Below are positions 50,306 to 59,593 of a stretch of DNA of 64,000 bases, piece by piece. Made by a program: the position numbers and the translations under genes. Source of the DNA: Blastocatellia bacterium (lineage in GTDB: Bacteria; Acidobacteriota; Blastocatellia; HR10); assembly GCA_035573895.1 (NCBI GenBank), contig DATLZR010000167.1, positions 1-64,000 on the forward strand. The letters run 5' to 3'. The notes beneath the pieces are model-generated. The model worked only from the letters and a program-made list of their open reading frames with translations, was not told where the DNA came from and did not search any database. Within the stretch, counting starts at the first letter, position 1; each line of letters begins with the position of its first letter.

Positions 50306-50731
50306 TGGTTAAGCATATTCTCCTCAGATTCTCACCGCGTCCCTATTATCTTTGTCCCGAGAGCACAGTAACAAGCTTCCCTACAGTAACAGGAAAAAAG
50401 ATGAACCGACCCCCAATTTCTTGATACAAATGAGCCCTCCCATCCACTTATTTATGTGGGATGGCAATTCTCGCCCATACTGGGAAGACCAGCAAGATGT
50501 CACACATCGAATTAAACTCAAATGGGAAGGCTGGGGACCCCGCCACCCGACCGAAGGGGGGAGAATGAGAGCCGAACTAAATCGAACCCGCGTCTTCTCT
50601 AAGGGAGCAAAGGACTTCGCCTCCGGACAATCCCGGCTGAAACTGATCAGGCAAGAGACCTCTGGCAGGCACGCCGTCATGCGGGAATCGTCGTCGCATC
50701 CGCTCCTCCAGTTGACGGTTTTCACGGAGCC
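50306..50731. other. intergenic, no gene recognised
   Basis: Frames of about 120 codons exist on both strands, but none has a convincing start or family. One plus-strand frame and its antisense partner cover 50352-50746. The segment LRENRQLEERMRRRF, read on the minus strand in a third frame, looks helical but isolated. Confidence 0.35.
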
Positions 50732-51479
50732 ATGAAGATCGAGCATAACCTGATCAGCCGGTCTTCCTTAAGAGGCACCTTCGTCTTTGGCAGCGGCAAT
50801 GCAACGGAGATCCGAGTTGAACAGGAAAATCACCAGTCAACCCCTTCTGAGGAACTTAGGCGTGACCATCATCAACGCGCGGGCATCGGTTGAAGGAAAC
50901 AAGGCGAGCAGCACGTCTTCCTCCGCCATCCAGATGGCGTCGTGCCCAGGGAGCATGCAGACCAACAGGCACACCGACAACTGTGTTGGAATCAACTTGA
51001 TCGCATCGCCAAACGTCGTCCTGGAACATAACACGGTCCAGGCTACCATTGTCTCCACTAGGACGATCAACGCGACTTTCTCTCCTGTGGACCACGTATG
51101 CGTCTTTCTGTCCGACAGCGTTCAAATACGAAGCCACACCCTGGCGGGAAGCAACTCAGACACATCGTTTCTCGAAACCGCCAAGGTCCTTGTGAAGCCA
51201 GACATCGTCCGCAATACAGTCACGGCTTCCAACCCGGCAGCTGGCAACGCATGTGCGAATGACTCCACAAACGATCAGATCCCCAGAAATAACACTGGGA
51301 AATGTGTCGTTCGGAGTAAGAGACGCAGATGGCCTCAACGGGAGCATTCACGCACCAAACCATTGGTGGGAGGCAAGCGACAGGTCTTCGTGCATGGGTT
51401 CAGGTTGCGGAGATGCTATGAGGACCAGCATGTGGTCCGTCCCATCCCCTGCCCCAGGGCTGCCACTCAGGGGGAGTAA
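50732..51479 (+). pseudogene. decayed beta-helix-repeat protein
   Basis: Two frames carry parallel-beta-helix-like segments. The first starts at an ATG at 50732 (MKIEHNLISRSSLRGTFVFG). The second contains GINLIASPNVVLEHNTVQAT and VFLSDSVQIRSHTLAGSNSD. The N-x-I/V pattern with HNTV is typical of pectate-lyase-like repeat proteins. Frame changes near 50800 and after 51290 break it. No signal peptide or intact repeat set is left. Confidence 0.4.
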
Positions 51480-51487
51480 GCGGAAAG

Positions 51488-51967
51488 ATGAGAGTGAGAA
51501 CGGTGACATGCTTCAGTAAGTCGGTTGCTTTATTCAGTGCCGCGTTGATGCCTGGCATCACCACATCACAGATTTCATCGGCGGATGGGAGAGTCAGGGC
51601 GGATCACTCCGCGGAGACATTCCCTTTGACGCGCCGCTCATTTGCGTCCGTCATCCGGCGACCCAATGCCAATCCCCGGGTCATCCTTCTTCAAGGCATT
51701 CAACCGAGTCGCCCTGCGATCTCCGCGTGGCCGACCGCCGCGGTGAAGGATCAGCTAGCCGTACCATTGGGTCGAGCATCGGCTGATTTTGACGAAGACA
51801 GCGTTCCGGATTTGGAGGTTAATTACGTTTGTTCATGCAGGAGGCTCCTGACTCTGCATTCTGGGAAGAATCACGTCGTCCAGTCTTCGAGGAGCGGGGA
51901 GGAAATCCCCCTTTCCCCCTTCCCTCCCCGCTCGTTTCTTCGCGGAGATACGCCTCTTGGAAGGTGA
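51488..51967 (+). pseudogene. truncated FG-GAP/VCBS secreted protein
   Basis: The 159-codon frame has a plausible leader (TVTCFSKSVALFSAALMPGI) and ends near an FG-GAP start: GRASADFDEDSVPDLEVNYV, then LLTLHSGK. Full-length relatives continue for hundreds of residues with more FG-GAP repeats. Here the frame turns to Pro/Arg/Ser-rich sequence and stops. Either the gene is truncated or a frameshift occurred near 51840. Confidence 0.4.
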
Positions 51968-52042
51968 ACTGCCCGAGGGGTTTCAGGGGAAGCACCGCCT
52001 ATGAGTCAAGGCGAGAGCCAAATACAAAATGAGGAGGTCACT

Positions 52043-52303
52043 ATGAATAGAACCATTCGTGAGGTCTTCGCGTTCAAGCTTGCCGCCATCGGGGTCCTCG
52101 CTGCCGGTGTGGTGTGGGCTGGATGGCGCGCTAATTTCTCAGGGGCTACCGTCCAACCAGCTCGCTTCGCCGGGCCCACCTCATCACAGTCGCTCGCCCT
52201 CACGGCTGATGATTTGCTGCTCGTTGTTGCTAATCTGGACAACGATAGCGTGACGTTTTTCGATGTCGGTGGTGACGAGAACCGGCGACTGGCTGAGGTA
52301 TGA
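52043..52303 (+). CDS. N-terminal part of the YVTN/cytochrome protein, ends at an in-frame TGA
   Basis: An ATG eight bases after GAGGAGGT starts an 86-codon frame: membrane or signal segment FKLAAIGVLAAGVVWAGWRA, then the first propeller strand DDLLLVVANLDNDSVTFFDV. It ends at TGA (52301-52303) after NRRLAEV. The same frame continues without gap into VGQEPNGVAILPDGSRVYVA, the next propeller blade. A CGA-to-TGA change would explain it. This makes the two entries one interrupted gene. Confidence 0.7.
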   Translation: MNRTIREVFAFKLAAIGVLAAGVVWAGWRANFSGATVQPARFAGPTSSQSLALTADDLLLVVANLDNDSVTFFDVGGDENRRLAEV

Positions 52304-52333
52304 GTCGGACAGGAGCCGAACGGCGTCGCCATT

Positions 52334-54334
52334 TTGCCCGACGGCTCGCGAGTCTATGTCGCCAATACGGTCAGCAGCACGGTCTCAGTGATCTCGATCA
52401 GCCGACTTGAGCCACAAGTCGGACGGGTGATCGCGACCATCAATGTCGGCACTGAGCCCTACGGGCTGGCCCTGACACCCAACGGGCGAAAGCTCTATGT
52501 GACCAATGCCCGATCCAATAGCGTGTCAGTCATTGACACTTCGCTCAATACCGTCATCAGGACGATTCAAAACGTGGGAACGGAACCACGTGGGATCGCC
52601 ATCACGAACGACGGGGACGGAGATGACAACGATGAGACGGTCTATGTGACGCAGTTTCTGGCTCTACCGGTCTTCAACAAACTCGACGGCGAAGACGACA
52701 GCAAAGCTGGACTGGTGACGGTCGTGTCAACGGCCACCGACTCGATTCAAGCCAGCGTCCGCCTCAATCCGCTGGCGGACACGGGATTCAAGGCCGCCGG
52801 TGATGCCATTGCTCGAATTGCGCCCCCGGCTAACCCTCAACCGTCCGATTTTATCTTCACAACGGGCGCTTACCCGAATCAATTGAACAACATTGGCATT
52901 CGCGGCAACTTTGCCTTCGTTCCCAACACGGGCGCATCGCCCAACGGCCCTGTGCGCTTCAACGTCAATACGCAAAGCTTGCTGCATGTGATTGATCGTA
53001 CGACGAACCAGGATACCGGACGCACGATCAATATGCATCTGGCTGTCGCCCGGCAATCCAATCCCAGCAAGCGTTTCATCACCGTGCCCTGGGCCATCGC
53101 CTTCAAAAACAGATCGGATGAGGGCTATGTCGTCAGCGCCGCGAGCAATATCGTCGTGAAGATTCTCGTTGACCCGGTGACAGGCGCTCCGACCGTGCAA
53201 CTCGATCCGCTCGATCAGTCGCGTGTTCTGCAGATCCCTGTGGGGAAGAATCCGCGTGGAATCATCGTCAACTCGAGTGATACGCGCGCTTATGTGATGA
53301 ACTATGTCTCTCGTGATGTGACGGTGATTGATCTGACGCGAGTACCGGAGCAGGTCATCGCCACGATGCGCTCGGCGAGCTTGCCCACGCCGGGGACACT
53401 CGAGGACGTCATCCACATCGGCAAGGAACTGTATAACACCTCGATTGGGGAGTTCGATGCCCCAGCTCCGGGACTTCCTCCCATTGCCGGGCGCATGTCA
53501 GACAGCGGCTGGGGCTCGTGTTCGTCCTGCCACCCGTTTGGCCTTTCGGATAACGTCGTCTGGATTTTCGTCTCCGGACCGAGACGGACGATTTCCCAAC
53601 ATACGGATTTCGATCTGACCGATCCGCAGCGCAGGACTCAACGGGCGCTGAACTGGTCGGCCATCTTCGATGAGGAAGAGGATTTCGAGCTGAATATTCG
53701 AAACGTGTCGGGCGGACTCGGCCTGCTCGTCGCAGCTGACGGCATCACGCCGGATAATCCTGTGGTCGGCCTGACGCCGACGGCCAACGCGAACCGTCGC
53801 CAGTTGAAGGTGCGAGGCGTCAATGCCTGGGATGCGATCAAGGCGTTTATCAAGTTCGGCAGCCGCGCACCGATCTCACCGATCCCCAAGAACGATCCTG
53901 ACGTGATTGCTGGAGAGGCCATATTCCGACAGGGGAACTGTCAATTATGTCACGGCGGGCCACAATGGACGAGCGCGCGAGTTCGCTTCACTCCGCCGCC
54001 GGACAGCGCCCTGGTCAGCAACGGGCAGTTGATCAGCGAACTGAAAAAGGTAGGCACGTTCGATCCGAACGTGAGGAACGAAGTCCGCCAGAACGCCGCC
54101 GCGCCGCTTGGGGCTGACGGATTCGCCCCGCCGTCGCTTCTGTCCATTTTTGCGTTTCCACGGACGTTTCTCCATAACGGCGGCGTAGATTCACTCGAGC
54201 GCGTGCTGGAAAACGTGGAACATCGCAGCGCTGGCACCGGTGGGATTGATCTCCTGGATGATCCTGATGCCCGACGACGCCTCGTCAGGTTCTTGCTCTC
54301 GATTGATTCGCGCACGCCGCCGATCAATCCCTGA
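52334..54334 (+). CDS. YVTN beta-propeller and cytochrome c peroxidase-like protein
   Basis: This is the main part of the interrupted gene (coordinates from the first internal ATG). Residues 1-350 are YVTN-type seven-bladed propeller repeats (PDGSRVYVANTVSSTVSVIS, TPNGRKLYVTNARSNSVSVI). The C-terminal 300 residues have two heme c sites, CSSCH and CQLCH, as in di-heme MauG/cytochrome c peroxidase-like proteins. It is expected to act outside the cytoplasm as a redox or surface protein. Because the signal segment lies before the TGA at 52301, this part alone could not be exported unless the stop is read through. Confidence 0.82.
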   Translation: MPDGSRVYVANTVSSTVSVISISRLEPQVGRVIATINVGTEPYGLALTPNGRKLYVTNARSNSVSVIDTSLNTVIRTIQNVGTEPRGIAITNDGDGDDNDETVYVTQFLALPVFNKLDGEDDSKAGLVTVVSTATDSIQASVRLNPLADTGFKAAGDAIARIAPPANPQPSDFIFTTGAYPNQLNNIGIRGNFAFVPNTGASPNGPVRFNVNTQSLLHVIDRTTNQDTGRTINMHLAVARQSNPSKRFITVPWAIAFKNRSDEGYVVSAASNIVVKILVDPVTGAPTVQLDPLDQSRVLQIPVGKNPRGIIVNSSDTRAYVMNYVSRDVTVIDLTRVPEQVIATMRSASLPTPGTLEDVIHIGKELYNTSIGEFDAPAPGLPPIAGRMSDSGWGSCSSCHPFGLSDNVVWIFVSGPRRTISQHTDFDLTDPQRRTQRALNWSAIFDEEEDFELNIRNVSGGLGLLVAADGITPDNPVVGLTPTANANRRQLKVRGVNAWDAIKAFIKFGSRAPISPIPKNDPDVIAGEAIFRQGNCQLCHGGPQWTSARVRFTPPPDSALVSNGQLISELKKVGTFDPNVRNEVRQNAAAPLGADGFAPPSLLSIFAFPRTFLHNGGVDSLERVLENVEHRSAGTGGIDLLDDPDARRRLVRFLLSIDSRTPPINP

Positions 54335-54704
54335 GTCAACCCCATTGAGTGATGGTGAGTTAATGGGACCGGCGGTGAAATGAAGCGAGAAAACTCATAC
54401 CGTTCATCGTCTGGAGAAACGTCGCCGGCGACCCGATTCCCGCGAGCTAAGGCTTCGTTGTGAGCTTCGAACTTTGAGGACACGGGCGATCTGGCAGGCT
54501 CGAACCTCGCTTTTTGAGGAACCGAGCCTGCTACCAGAGGGTGCCGCTTCGTGAGAAAATTGGGACGCAAGCTTCCCACTCCAGAGAAGGTACCCGGGAA
54601 ACTCAGGTGTGCACCCGTTTCTTTTTGAAGGATACCGTTGACAAAGATCGAACAGGAAGTACTATAGAAGGGACAACTCCAAGTGACGTAGGGAGGCGAT
54701 GAGT
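54335..54704. other. intergenic, no gene recognised
   Basis: 370 bases without a credible gene. GGGAGGCG at 54691 is the ribosome binding site of the next gene. No clear terminator was seen after the cytochrome gene. Confidence 0.4.
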
Positions 54705-55856
54705 ATGGCAAAGCGAATCTCACTTCTCACGCTCCTGCTGCTGATCGGAAGCTCATGGGCATCCCGAAGCGGGAATTCCCTTGCGATAACACCTGCAGAT
54801 ACGAGCGCTCTGCTCAACTCGGCAATTTGTGGGGCAGCGGCAACGGCTCCTCAAGAACAGCGAGTGACGTTGGACCCGAACTCGAGTTTGGAGGTCACGT
54901 GTTCGACCTCTCTGACGGTGCGGACGTCGCGGGATCGAAAGCGGGTAACCCTTACTTGCGCGCCGGCGCAGGGTTCTTCCGGTCCGAGCCCAGGACAACT
55001 CTGCCCGGCCAGTGTGCATGATCCCGACCGATGGCATCCTCCCGTAGGCCCTGGCGGGTGTTACTACGGGCATGAACATGGGGATCCTCCTCCCGGATGG
55101 GTCGTGTCCTCGCGATGGCAGCCTATGTTCGGGCATGTAGGAAATACTCCTGGAGAGAACGTCTACAAGCACACGAGTTTCAAAGGATTCCTCCTTCGGA
55201 AAGGGGGCGTAGAGGTTTATCTCATCATTCACCTGGATACGAACCCTAACGGCCACACTTCCCGCTTCCATTCTTATCAGGTGTGGGCGCGCGATCGGGC
55301 GGGCAACGTGAGTTACTGGAACCAGTGGGCGGACTTCGGCGAGGGGGACAATACAGGCCCCAACGTGATTCCCGTTGCCGCGTGCGGAGGGGATGATTCC
55401 ATTCGCCCCGTCATGATGGTGAACTTCCCCCAGTGCCCGCTGAACTTCGAGACATGGTACAGCCGTGCCGGAGCAGCAGAGTGGGCATGGGACCTCGGAT
55501 TTAACGTCAAGCCGCAGTATTATCACGGTCCTCGTGTGGGCGAAAGCAGCAATCCCGATTTGCAGGCGATGAACACCTGGCTCCCCACAGGGCTTTTGAA
55601 CGACGAACGCCGCGCCGAGATCGCCTGGTATGATTTCCGTCCGCATCCCACAGGAACCTTCTACGCTACCCAGTTCGGGGAGATCGTCTCTGGGCCGACA
55701 GACCCCCGCTGCGGAACGACGCGCACAATTGGCGGTCGAAGCTATACTGTCCTGTGTTTGCAGCAGCATATCGCTCCAACGATGAGGAGCTTTGCTTTTC
55801 CCGGCAACAGCGTTCAACGGACCTATGACGTGACGGGCGTGGTCCTGCCCAATTGA
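54705..55856 (+). CDS. secreted protein of unknown function
   Basis: This is a 383-residue exported protein with a signal peptide (MAKRISLLTLLLLIGSSWAS). It is rich in Cys, Trp, His and aromatic residues; HDPDRWHPPVGPGGCYYGHE and HGDPPPGWV recall proteins with a metal-binding or carbohydrate-binding site. RFHSYQVWARDRAGNVSYWN is a beta-rich stretch. I recognise no family. The ATG at 54705 is preferred over 54699 because it leaves eight bases after GGGAGG. Confidence 0.78.
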   Translation: MAKRISLLTLLLLIGSSWASRSGNSLAITPADTSALLNSAICGAAATAPQEQRVTLDPNSSLEVTCSTSLTVRTSRDRKRVTLTCAPAQGSSGPSPGQLCPASVHDPDRWHPPVGPGGCYYGHEHGDPPPGWVVSSRWQPMFGHVGNTPGENVYKHTSFKGFLLRKGGVEVYLIIHLDTNPNGHTSRFHSYQVWARDRAGNVSYWNQWADFGEGDNTGPNVIPVAACGGDDSIRPVMMVNFPQCPLNFETWYSRAGAAEWAWDLGFNVKPQYYHGPRVGESSNPDLQAMNTWLPTGLLNDERRAEIAWYDFRPHPTGTFYATQFGEIVSGPTDPRCGTTRTIGGRSYTVLCLQQHIAPTMRSFAFPGNSVQRTYDVTGVVLPN

Positions 55857-56116
55857 ATCCTTATCTTGGGAAATTGTCACAGCGAGTACGTGCTTGGGAC
55901 AGATGCCCCGTGGCGTCTGTTCCCGTATGTGCCCTGGCGTTTATGCGGTGTTTCGTCTTTGGCGCTCGAAGGGCACAGGGTTATCTATGCGCACCTGTGA
56001 AGGGAAGCCGTTTTCACTCCTCGAAGAGTTACTAACCCGCAGGACGTCAGCTCGCATAACACAGCACGAGCGAGATAACCGGGAGCTTCCTGTAGTACCC
56101 CTCCGATCGGGGCGGC
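55857..56116. other. intergenic before tRNA-Leu
   Basis: No gene is visible. Short frames cross this region without support. A promoter-like sequence begins at 56117. Confidence 0.4.
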
Positions 56117-56146
56117 TTCACCCGGCCCATCGCCTTGTGATATAGT
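56117..56146 (+). promoter_or_regulatory. putative promoter of tRNA-Leu and dagK
   Basis: TTCACC (56117-56122), an 18-nt spacer and an extended -10, TGaTATAGT (TATAGT at 56141-56146), lie about 80 bp upstream of the tRNA. Confidence 0.4.
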
Positions 56147-56232
56147 TGCCGCGTGAGTGAGGTGGTCGGTCACGTTCGGGATACCGGGCGGCGGGAAACG
56201 GTGGAGAAACCGAGCGCACTGATGCGAAAGGA

Positions 56233-56319
56233 GCCGGGGTGGAGGAAACGGTAGACTCGAGGGACTTAAAATCCCTTGCCGGAAACGGCGTACGGGTTCA
56301 AATCCCGTCCCCGGCACCA
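56233..56319 (+). tRNA. tRNA-Leu (anticodon UAA), CCA encoded
   Basis: The acceptor arms GCCGGGG (56233-56239) and CCCCGGC (56309-56315) pair perfectly and are followed by A and CCA (56317-56319). The anticodon stem GGGA/TCCC encloses CTTAAAA, giving anticodon UAA. The variable arm (TTGCCGGAAACGGCG) is long, as in class II tRNAs, and the T arm GGGTTCAAATCCC is canonical. It reads the UUA codon, and by wobble UUG. Confidence 0.97.
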
Positions 56320-56328
56320 TCTCCAAAT

Positions 56329-56787
56329 ATGCGAGAATCCGAGCAACACAAGGCGTCCGGACGTGATGTCACCCCACCCTCCGCGCAACAGTCGCCCCCG
56401 GTGAGATCACTGACGCAGAAGAACCGACGATTGGGACAGAGTTTCCGCAATGCCGGTCGAGGGATCATACTGGCCCTGCGTACAGAACGAAACATAAGGA
56501 TCCAAACTGTCTGTGCTACTACTGCTTCGCTCGTGGGATTGTGGCTCGATCTCTCACCGGTTGAGCTAGCGCTTATTTTCGTTGCCATCGGACTCGTCCT
56601 GGCTGCCGAGATGATCAATTCAGCGATAGAACGGCTCAGCGACGTCGTCACGGGCGGAGAGTTCGATCCGCGAATTCGTCAGGTCAAGGATATTGCTGCC
56701 GGTGGCGTTCTCGTAGCGGCGGTCACATCTGCTCTCATCGGGATCGCGATATACCTTCCGGCACTCATCCGCAAATTCGCTCACTGA
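56329..56787 (+). CDS. dagK: diacylglycerol / undecaprenol kinase
   Basis: This is a 152-residue inner-membrane kinase. QSFRNAGRGIILALRTERNI, EMINSAIERLSDVV and VKDIAAGGVLVAAVTSALIG are the family motifs around three transmembrane helices; the Glu and Asn in the second motif are catalytic. It phosphorylates diacylglycerol or undecaprenol for lipid recycling. The first 45 residues are polar and probably cytoplasmic. The start is 9 bp after the tRNA CCA and has no visible ribosome binding site; the open frame continues upstream only through the tRNA, so it cannot start earlier in a sensible way. Confidence 0.88.
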   Translation: MRESEQHKASGRDVTPPSAQQSPPVRSLTQKNRRLGQSFRNAGRGIILALRTERNIRIQTVCATTASLVGLWLDLSPVELALIFVAIGLVLAAEMINSAIERLSDVVTGGEFDPRIRQVKDIAAGGVLVAAVTSALIGIAIYLPALIRKFAH

Positions 56788-56905
56788 AGGGGGAAAGCGG
56801 AAATCGTCCTGGGGACGTCGCACTGGCAGAAGGCGCGGAATTCGCAATGAAGATGTAATGGGCCATCCTCCTGAGGGTCGTGGGTGTCACCCATAGAACG
56901 ATGCC

Positions 56906-58015
56906 TCAGGGACGGGCATCGCGCAGCGTTCTTTCCTGAAGGGAGCGACGGTAAACGGCCACGTTGTCCGCGTGTTCTTCCGGGGTTGTGGCGAACCGAT
57001 GTGAACCATCTTTCCGGGAGCCGTCCACGACAAAGTAGAGGTAATCGGTGTCAGCAGGATAGAGAGCGGCATGCAGGGAAGCCAGTCCCGGCGACGCAAT
57101 CGGCCCTGGTGGAGGACCGGGAAAGAGGTAGGTATTGTAGGGAGAGGACCTCATGAGATCCGATTTTGTAATCGTTTGCCGTCGGATCCCCGCCAGCCGA
57201 GCGGCATAGAGCACCGTGGGATCGCATTCCAGTTTCATCCCCCGAACCAGGCGATTGTGAAAGACCGAGGAGATGAGAGGACGTTCGGAAGCGATCTTGG
57301 CTTCTTTTTCAATCATTGAGGCGAGGGTGACGACCTGACGGAGCGTCATCTTCAACTCCCTGGCCCGCTCGAGATATTCAGGCCGAAGCACCTGGCGAAA
57401 TCGGCGAACCATCTTTTCGATGAGCTGCTCGGCCGTGGTCGTTTCGTCGTACTCGTAGGTGTCGGGGAAGAGGTAGCCTTCGAGGGAATCAGCCTGGGGA
57501 TCGAGGTCCGCGATGAGGCGCTTGTCGTTGACCAGGGCGTAGGCTTTCCCGGCATCCTTCAGAGGAAGCCGGGCAATGATATCGGCGACGTCAAACCGCG
57601 TGAGACCTTCGGGGAACGTGACCTTTTCCCTGTAGACATCGCCAGCGACCAGTTTGCGGATCACCTCGAGGGGGGTGATCGGAGACGGGAAGCGATAGGC
57701 ACCGGCCTTGAGCTGAGCCCCACGCCCCGTGACCAGGAGATAGGCTCGCACGAGCAACGGAGAAGAAATGATTTGCTCCTCGCTCAGGCGAGCGATGATT
57801 TCTGTCGCCGTGCTGCCCGGCGGGATCACGATGGTTGTATTCTGCTTGGAGTGGACTCGCGGAGAAGTGAGCAGGTGGTATCCGATGGCCGCTCCACCCA
57901 GCACACTCAGAACAGGCACCAGAATGAGGATCCAGGGCCAGGGCGAACGTTTCCTGGGAAGACGTCGGCGTCGCGGCTTTTGTGGAAGAGGCAATCTTGT
58001 GCGCCCTGCTGTCAT
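56906..58015 (-). CDS. mltG: endolytic transglycosylase MltG
   Basis: This is a 369-residue YceG-like protein anchored by one transmembrane helix (residues about 27-50, WPWILILVPVLSVLGGAAIG). It cuts nascent peptidoglycan strands to set their length. TLASMIEKEAKIASERPLIS carries the catalytic Glu, SVFHNRLVRGMKLECDPTVL is next to it, and SSPYNTYLFPGPPPGPIASP ends the domain. A LysM-like segment (TTIVIPPGSTATEIIARLSE) precedes it. It follows ruvX after 46 bp on the same strand, a common arrangement. Confidence 0.95.
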   Translation of the reverse strand: MTAGRTRLPLPQKPRRRRLPRKRSPWPWILILVPVLSVLGGAAIGYHLLTSPRVHSKQNTTIVIPPGSTATEIIARLSEEQIISSPLLVRAYLLVTGRGAQLKAGAYRFPSPITPLEVIRKLVAGDVYREKVTFPEGLTRFDVADIIARLPLKDAGKAYALVNDKRLIADLDPQADSLEGYLFPDTYEYDETTTAEQLIEKMVRRFRQVLRPEYLERARELKMTLRQVVTLASMIEKEAKIASERPLISSVFHNRLVRGMKLECDPTVLYAARLAGIRRQTITKSDLMRSSPYNTYLFPGPPPGPIASPGLASLHAALYPADTDYLYFVVDGSRKDGSHRFATTPEEHADNVAVYRRSLQERTLRDARP

Positions 58016-58061
58016 GCTGCCTTATCCCGCGCGGTCACCGGGCTGAGCAAATCCGCGGAGG

Positions 58062-58496
58062 TTAGCTTTCAGGTTCTACCGAACTGACCGACGGCCGGCG
58101 CTCTTGCAGGTAATCTTCGAGGATCAAACAGGCGGCGATTTGATTGACGCGGTCTTTCCGGGGACGTTCCCCGCGAGCGATGAGATACTCCCGAGCCGCG
58201 TGAGTGGTCAATCGCTCGTCCCATTCGATGACCGGTTTGCCCAGCATCTGGCGAATCCTCTCGGCCAGACGGCGGGCGCGCGCCGCCGCCGGCCCTTCCG
58301 TTCCACTCATATTCAAGGGCAAGCCGACGACAACAGCATCAACATTCATCCGCCTGGCGAGGTCGCAAATCCTTCGGGCATCCTGGCCGAGCCCTCCGGC
58401 ACACAAAATCGGCAGCGGCGTGATCGTCATTTCCATCTCATCGCACACCGCCAACCCGATGATCTTGGTCCCGCTGTCAACGGCCAGAATTCTCAT
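58062..58496 (-). CDS. ruvX: RuvX/YqgF Holliday junction resolvase-like protein
   Basis: This is a 144-residue RNase H-fold protein (MRILAVDSGTKIIGLAVCDE). VDAVVVGLPLNMSGTEGPAA and VIEWDERLTTHAARE supply the remaining acidic residues; the final Asp lies in KDRVNQIAACLILEDYL. In E. coli YqgF is essential and acts in 16S rRNA 5' processing; a role as a junction resolvase has also been proposed. The ATG at 58496 opens on the conserved first strand; 18 upstream codons are not conserved. It is probably co-transcribed with mltG. Confidence 0.94.
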   Translation of the reverse strand: MRILAVDSGTKIIGLAVCDEMEMTITPLPILCAGGLGQDARRICDLARRMNVDAVVVGLPLNMSGTEGPAAARARRLAERIRQMLGKPVIEWDERLTTHAAREYLIARGERPRKDRVNQIAACLILEDYLQERRPSVSSVEPES

Positions 58497-58596
58497 GCGT
58501 GGGTGAGTATAGGAATCCCCCTCGAGACCGTCAAGAGTCACCGGGTTCAACCCGAACGGATAAGATGACTCGCGGCGGTGAGGCGGCGAATCTGGC

Positions 58597-59556
58597 TCAG
58601 CGGGAGGACGCGTTCAAGAGCCAGTCGAGCAAATCGCTCAGCTTGCCGGTCGCCAGCGCGATGGAGGTATCGGCAGCCCCATAGTAGAGGCGCACCTCAT
58701 CGGTTGCCGGATCGTAGATTGCGCCGCAGGGAAAGACGACGTCGCTCACATCGCCGACGCGCTCGTAGGGAGCATCGGGCCCGAAAATCCATTCATCCCC
58801 CCGACGAATGACACGGCAGGGATTCTCCAGATCGAGCAGAGCCAGGCCGAGACGATAGAGACAGCCCGCCGGGGTGATCCGCACACCATGATAAATGATG
58901 AGCCAGCCTTCGGGAGTTTCAATCGGTGGGGGCGAGAGGCCAATCTTGTTGGCATCCCACCATGCCCCCTGACGAGCCTCCAGCACCACACAGTGATCGC
59001 CCCAGTGCTTAAGGTCGGGGGAGAACGACAGCCAGATATTCGCCCGCGTCACCGGATAGAAGGAGATGGGCCGGTGAAGTAATGCCCACCGTCCCCGGAA
59101 TCGCCGGGGAAAGAGCGCCGCATCTTTATCCTCCGGCGGCATAACCGCCCCTTTGCGTTCAAAAGTGCGGAAGTCACGGGTCAATGCCAGGGACACCAGG
59201 GGCCCGCTCGTCGAGTAGGACGTATAGGTGATGGCGTACCGATCCAGCTCTTCGATCCAGGTAATGCGCGGGTCCTCGATCCCCCAGACTTCCTCGGGAT
59301 AGTTCTGTGGATCGGGCAAGAGCGTCGGTTGCGGGTCAATCTGCCAGTGGGTTACCCCATTGGCGCTCCGAGCGGCCGTCAGATGGGAGATTCCCCGCCG
59401 GTCTTCGACCCTCACCAGCAGTAACGTTTCCCCCGTTGGTAGCCGCGTGGCCCCCGCATTGAAGACACTGTTGGCCGGATAAGGCCAGTCGGCAGTCGTG
59501 AGAATAGGATTGCCTTCGTAGCGTCGAAAGAGTTCGCGAAAGTGATTCTTTGCCAC
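58597..59556 (-). CDS. GH130 family glycoside phosphorylase (copy 1)
   Basis: This is a 319-residue five-bladed propeller enzyme of family GH130, which phosphorolyses beta-mannosides. FRRYEGNPILTTADWPYPAN, then TLLLVRVEDRRGISHL, WGIEDPRITWIEELDRYAIT and PPEDKDAALFPRR are family motifs; the Asp of the ED-R region is the expected general acid. It is about 60% similar by eye to the adjacent copy. GTG at 59556 is chosen because GAGGAGG is seven bases before it and the start then aligns with copy 2. It is the third gene of a GT4-GH130-GH130 operon. Confidence 0.9.
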   Translation of the reverse strand: MAKNHFRELFRRYEGNPILTTADWPYPANSVFNAGATRLPTGETLLLVRVEDRRGISHLTAARSANGVTHWQIDPQPTLLPDPQNYPEEVWGIEDPRITWIEELDRYAITYTSYSTSGPLVSLALTRDFRTFERKGAVMPPEDKDAALFPRRFRGRWALLHRPISFYPVTRANIWLSFSPDLKHWGDHCVVLEARQGAWWDANKIGLSPPPIETPEGWLIIYHGVRITPAGCLYRLGLALLDLENPCRVIRRGDEWIFGPDAPYERVGDVSDVVFPCGAIYDPATDEVRLYYGAADTSIALATGKLSDLLDWLLNASSR

Positions 59557-59593
59557 CGCCAATCCTCCTCTTGTTCAGCAAGACGTTGGATTA

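Noticed and set aside
52301-52303. Selenocysteine at the in-frame TGA
   Set aside because: Propeller proteins have no Sec or Cys at this place, and I see no SECIS-like hairpin just after it. A CGA-to-TGA change is simpler.
56239-56328. Upstream extension of dagK
   Set aside because: It would be translated from inside the tRNA-Leu gene.
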